64,000 bases of DNA from Palaemon carinicauda (Eukaryota; Arthropoda; Malacostraca; Decapoda; Palaemonidae): NCBI RefSeq assembly GCF_036898095.1, contig NC_090761.1:43960407-44024406 (forward strand), given 5' to 3'. This document shows, piece after piece, positions 62,401 through 64,000 of this stretch. The notes below the pieces were generated by a model. The model was not told where the DNA came from, ran no database searches, and saw only the letters and a program-made list of their open reading frames with translations. Within the stretch, counting starts at the first letter, position 1; every line of letters begins with the position of its first letter. Made by a program: the position numbers and the translations under genes.

Positions 62401-64000
62401 CCAGCCAGATTGAAGAACTTCTGGCAGGCTTGGAAGAGAAGAGGAGCAGACCAATGGTCTGTCCTCTTGTTGAAGGAGGGGTACAAAATTCCCTTTGTAA
62501 AGAAACCTACTCTTATCCAAAAGCCAATACTGTAGATCTCTCTCCCAGATACCGGGAGGAAGCAAGAAGACAAGCTTTGCACCTACAGGTGTCCCTCTTG
62601 TTAGAGAAGGGAGCTGTGGTGAAGGTTTTAAACCATCAGTCTCCAGGCTTTTACAACCGCCTCTTCCTAGTTCCCAAGAACTCAGGAGGTTGGAGACCAG
62701 TGCTGGACGTGAGCGGCCACTATGTGTTCATCCTGAAATCAAAGTTCACTATGAAAACTTCCAAGTCTGTTCTGGCAGCAGTAAGGGAAGGCGACTGGAT
62801 GGTCTCACTCGATCTCCAGGATGCATACTTTCATATCCCTATCCATCTGACCTTCCAACATTATCTTAGGTTCGTTTATGGGAAGAAAATGTTCTAATTT
62901 CGAGCTCTGTGCTTCGGTCTCAGCACTGCTCCTCTTGTGTTCAGGAAGCTCATGCGGAATGTGGCGAGCTTCCTGCACTCGACAGGTGTCAGAGCCTCCC
63001 TATACCTAGACGACTGGTTACTCAAGGCGTCATCCTTCAATCGCTGTCTGAAGGATCTCAGATGGACTTTGGCCCTAGCGAAGGACTTGGGTCTCCTAGT
63101 AACAAGGAGAAGTCTCAACTGACCCCATCTCAAACTATTCTCTATTTGGGAATGGAGATACGGAATCTAGTTTTTTCAGGCTTTTCCATCGCCCACAAGA
63201 CTAGAGCAAGCTCTCTTAAAGATTCGTCTTTATCAGAAAAAGAGCAGTTGCTCTGTAAGGATGTGGATGAGTCTGCTGGGAACACTCTCGTCTCTGGAGC
63301 AGTTTGTCTCCCTAGGAAGACTCAATCTTCGCCCTCTCCAGTTTCACCTCAACCAGCATTGGGACAAGGAGAAGGGCTTAGAAGCAGTGTCCATTCCACT
63401 TCAAGAAATAGTCATGACTTGCCTGAAATGGTGAGATGTCAATCTCAGACTTCAGGAAGGCCTCTCTCTTGCACACAAGAACCCAGACCATGTGTTGTGC
63501 TCAGACGCTTCGGACGCGGGGTGGGGAGCAACACTAGACAGTCTAGAGTGCTCGGGCCTTTGGACCAAAGACCAGGTAAAGCTTCACATCAACTAGAAGG
63601 AGCTTCTAGCAGTTCTTTTGGCCTTGCAAAGTTTCGAAAGACTGATTCGAAACAAGGTGATGCAGGTAAACGCAGACACCACAGCGTTAGCCTACATCTC
63701 CAAGCAAGGCGGGACCCACTCGCAGTCCCTTTACTTAACTGCAAGGGAACTTCTAGTTTGGACAAAGGAAAGAAACATCACCTTACTTACAAGGTTCATT
63801 CAGGGAGAAAGGAACGTGATGGCAGACTGCCTCAGCAGAAGAGGCCAAGTCATTACCACGGAATGGACTCTTCATCAGGAGGTGTGCGAGAAACTATGGT
63901 GGATATGGGGACGTCTGTCCATAGACCTGTTCGCAACCTCAATAACGAAGAGGCTTCCAACTTACTGCGCTCCAGTTCCAGATCCAGAGGCGGTCCACAT
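62395..64000 (+). pseudogene. D8 RT-RNase H remnant, runs off window
   Basis: RT is open from about 62400 (LKNFWQAWKRRGADQWS) through SPGFYNRLFLVPKNSGGWRP and motif A LDLQDAYFHIPIHL to a TAA at 62895-62897. The same frame continues FRALCFGLSTAPLVF (motif B) and YLDDWLLKASS (motif C), then shifts near 63110. RNase H follows from 63480 (CSDASDAGWGA, LHIN then a stop, KELLAVLLAL, VNADTTALAYISKQGG). The methyltransferase-like domain starts at DLFATSITKRLP near 63930. The TAA occupies the glutamine position next to the codon hit in D4. Confidence 0.83.

Larger units (their letters stand above)
59775..64000 (+). mobile_element. D8: diverged DIRS-like element related to D1, right end outside window
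   Basis: Starts about 155 bp after the OSGEPL1 stop with TTTTAAACATTTAACTCAGC, which aligns with the terminus predicted by the D1 ICR. A left ITR-like region (CCGGTGGATATATATATAGC, CGTCCGACAG) follows to about 59950. Order: MADPS start, leader with GA tract and tandem repeats (to 61240), broken Gag (61240-62400), RT, RNase H and the start of the methyltransferase-like domain at the window edge. YR, ICR and right ITR lie outside. It matches D1 better than D2-D6 in the leader, so D1 and D8 belong to one subfamily. Confidence 0.85.

Overview
The window is eukaryotic nuclear DNA, most likely from a decapod crustacean. This rests on six spliced exons of a conserved animal gene and on the density of DIRS-type tyrosine-recombinase retrotransposons, which are known to be common in decapods. 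The species cannot be named from the sequence alone.

Host gene. The only cellular gene I can support is the 3' three quarters of OSGEPL1 (Qri7/Kae1/TsaD family, mitochondrial tRNA N6-adenosine threonylcarbamoyltransferase) on the + strand. Its six exons are at 6345-6469, 6601-6729, 24175-24379, 32389-32537, 43925-44136 and 59541-59619 (stop TGA). Together they encode about 298 residues. Reading phases fit at every junction, and the HxxxH metal motif, the glycine-rich SGG loops and the TDNG motif are all present. Earlier exons must lie left of the window. The coding part is 899 bp spread over 53 kb.

Mobile elements. The introns are inflated by DIRS-like elements, named here in order: D1 (1-6260, truncated by the window), D2 (7134-13688), D3 (14591-21025), D4 (25403-32168), D5 (33956-41984, antisense), D6 (44443-51091), D7 (51723-59149, antisense) and D8 (59775-64000, truncated by the window). 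D2-D7 lie inside OSGEPL1 and make up about 80% of its intronic DNA here. Each complete copy has inverted terminal repeats (ITRs). Each also has an internal complementary region (ICR) that is the reverse complement of the right end joined to the left end, the hallmark of the DIRS1 replication cycle through circles. The better copies encode a Cys-rich Gag-like protein, an RT-RNase H-methyltransferase-like polyprotein, and a tyrosine recombinase (YR) overlapping it in another frame. D4 is almost intact; I see one TAG codon in its RT.

The elements fall into three groups. D2, D3, D4 and D6 form one group with two ITR types: D2 and D3 share one, D4 and D6 the other. In each pair one copy (D2, D4) has long ORFs and the other (D3, D6) is coding-poor, with a roughly 1 kb non-coding leader and internal deletions. 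D1 and D8 are a more diverged relative. D5 and D7 are a distinct GC-rich lineage in antisense orientation. Smaller remains are two LINE reverse-transcriptase fragments (14.2-14.6 and 22.0-23.9 kb), a stray YR fragment (13.95-14.19 kb), a 16-bp minisatellite inside D6, and several tandem repeats.

The most interesting signals are the apparent autonomous/non-autonomous DIRS pairs with matched termini, a left-terminus change in D3 mirrored in its ICR, and RT lesions at the same codon pair in three separate copies.
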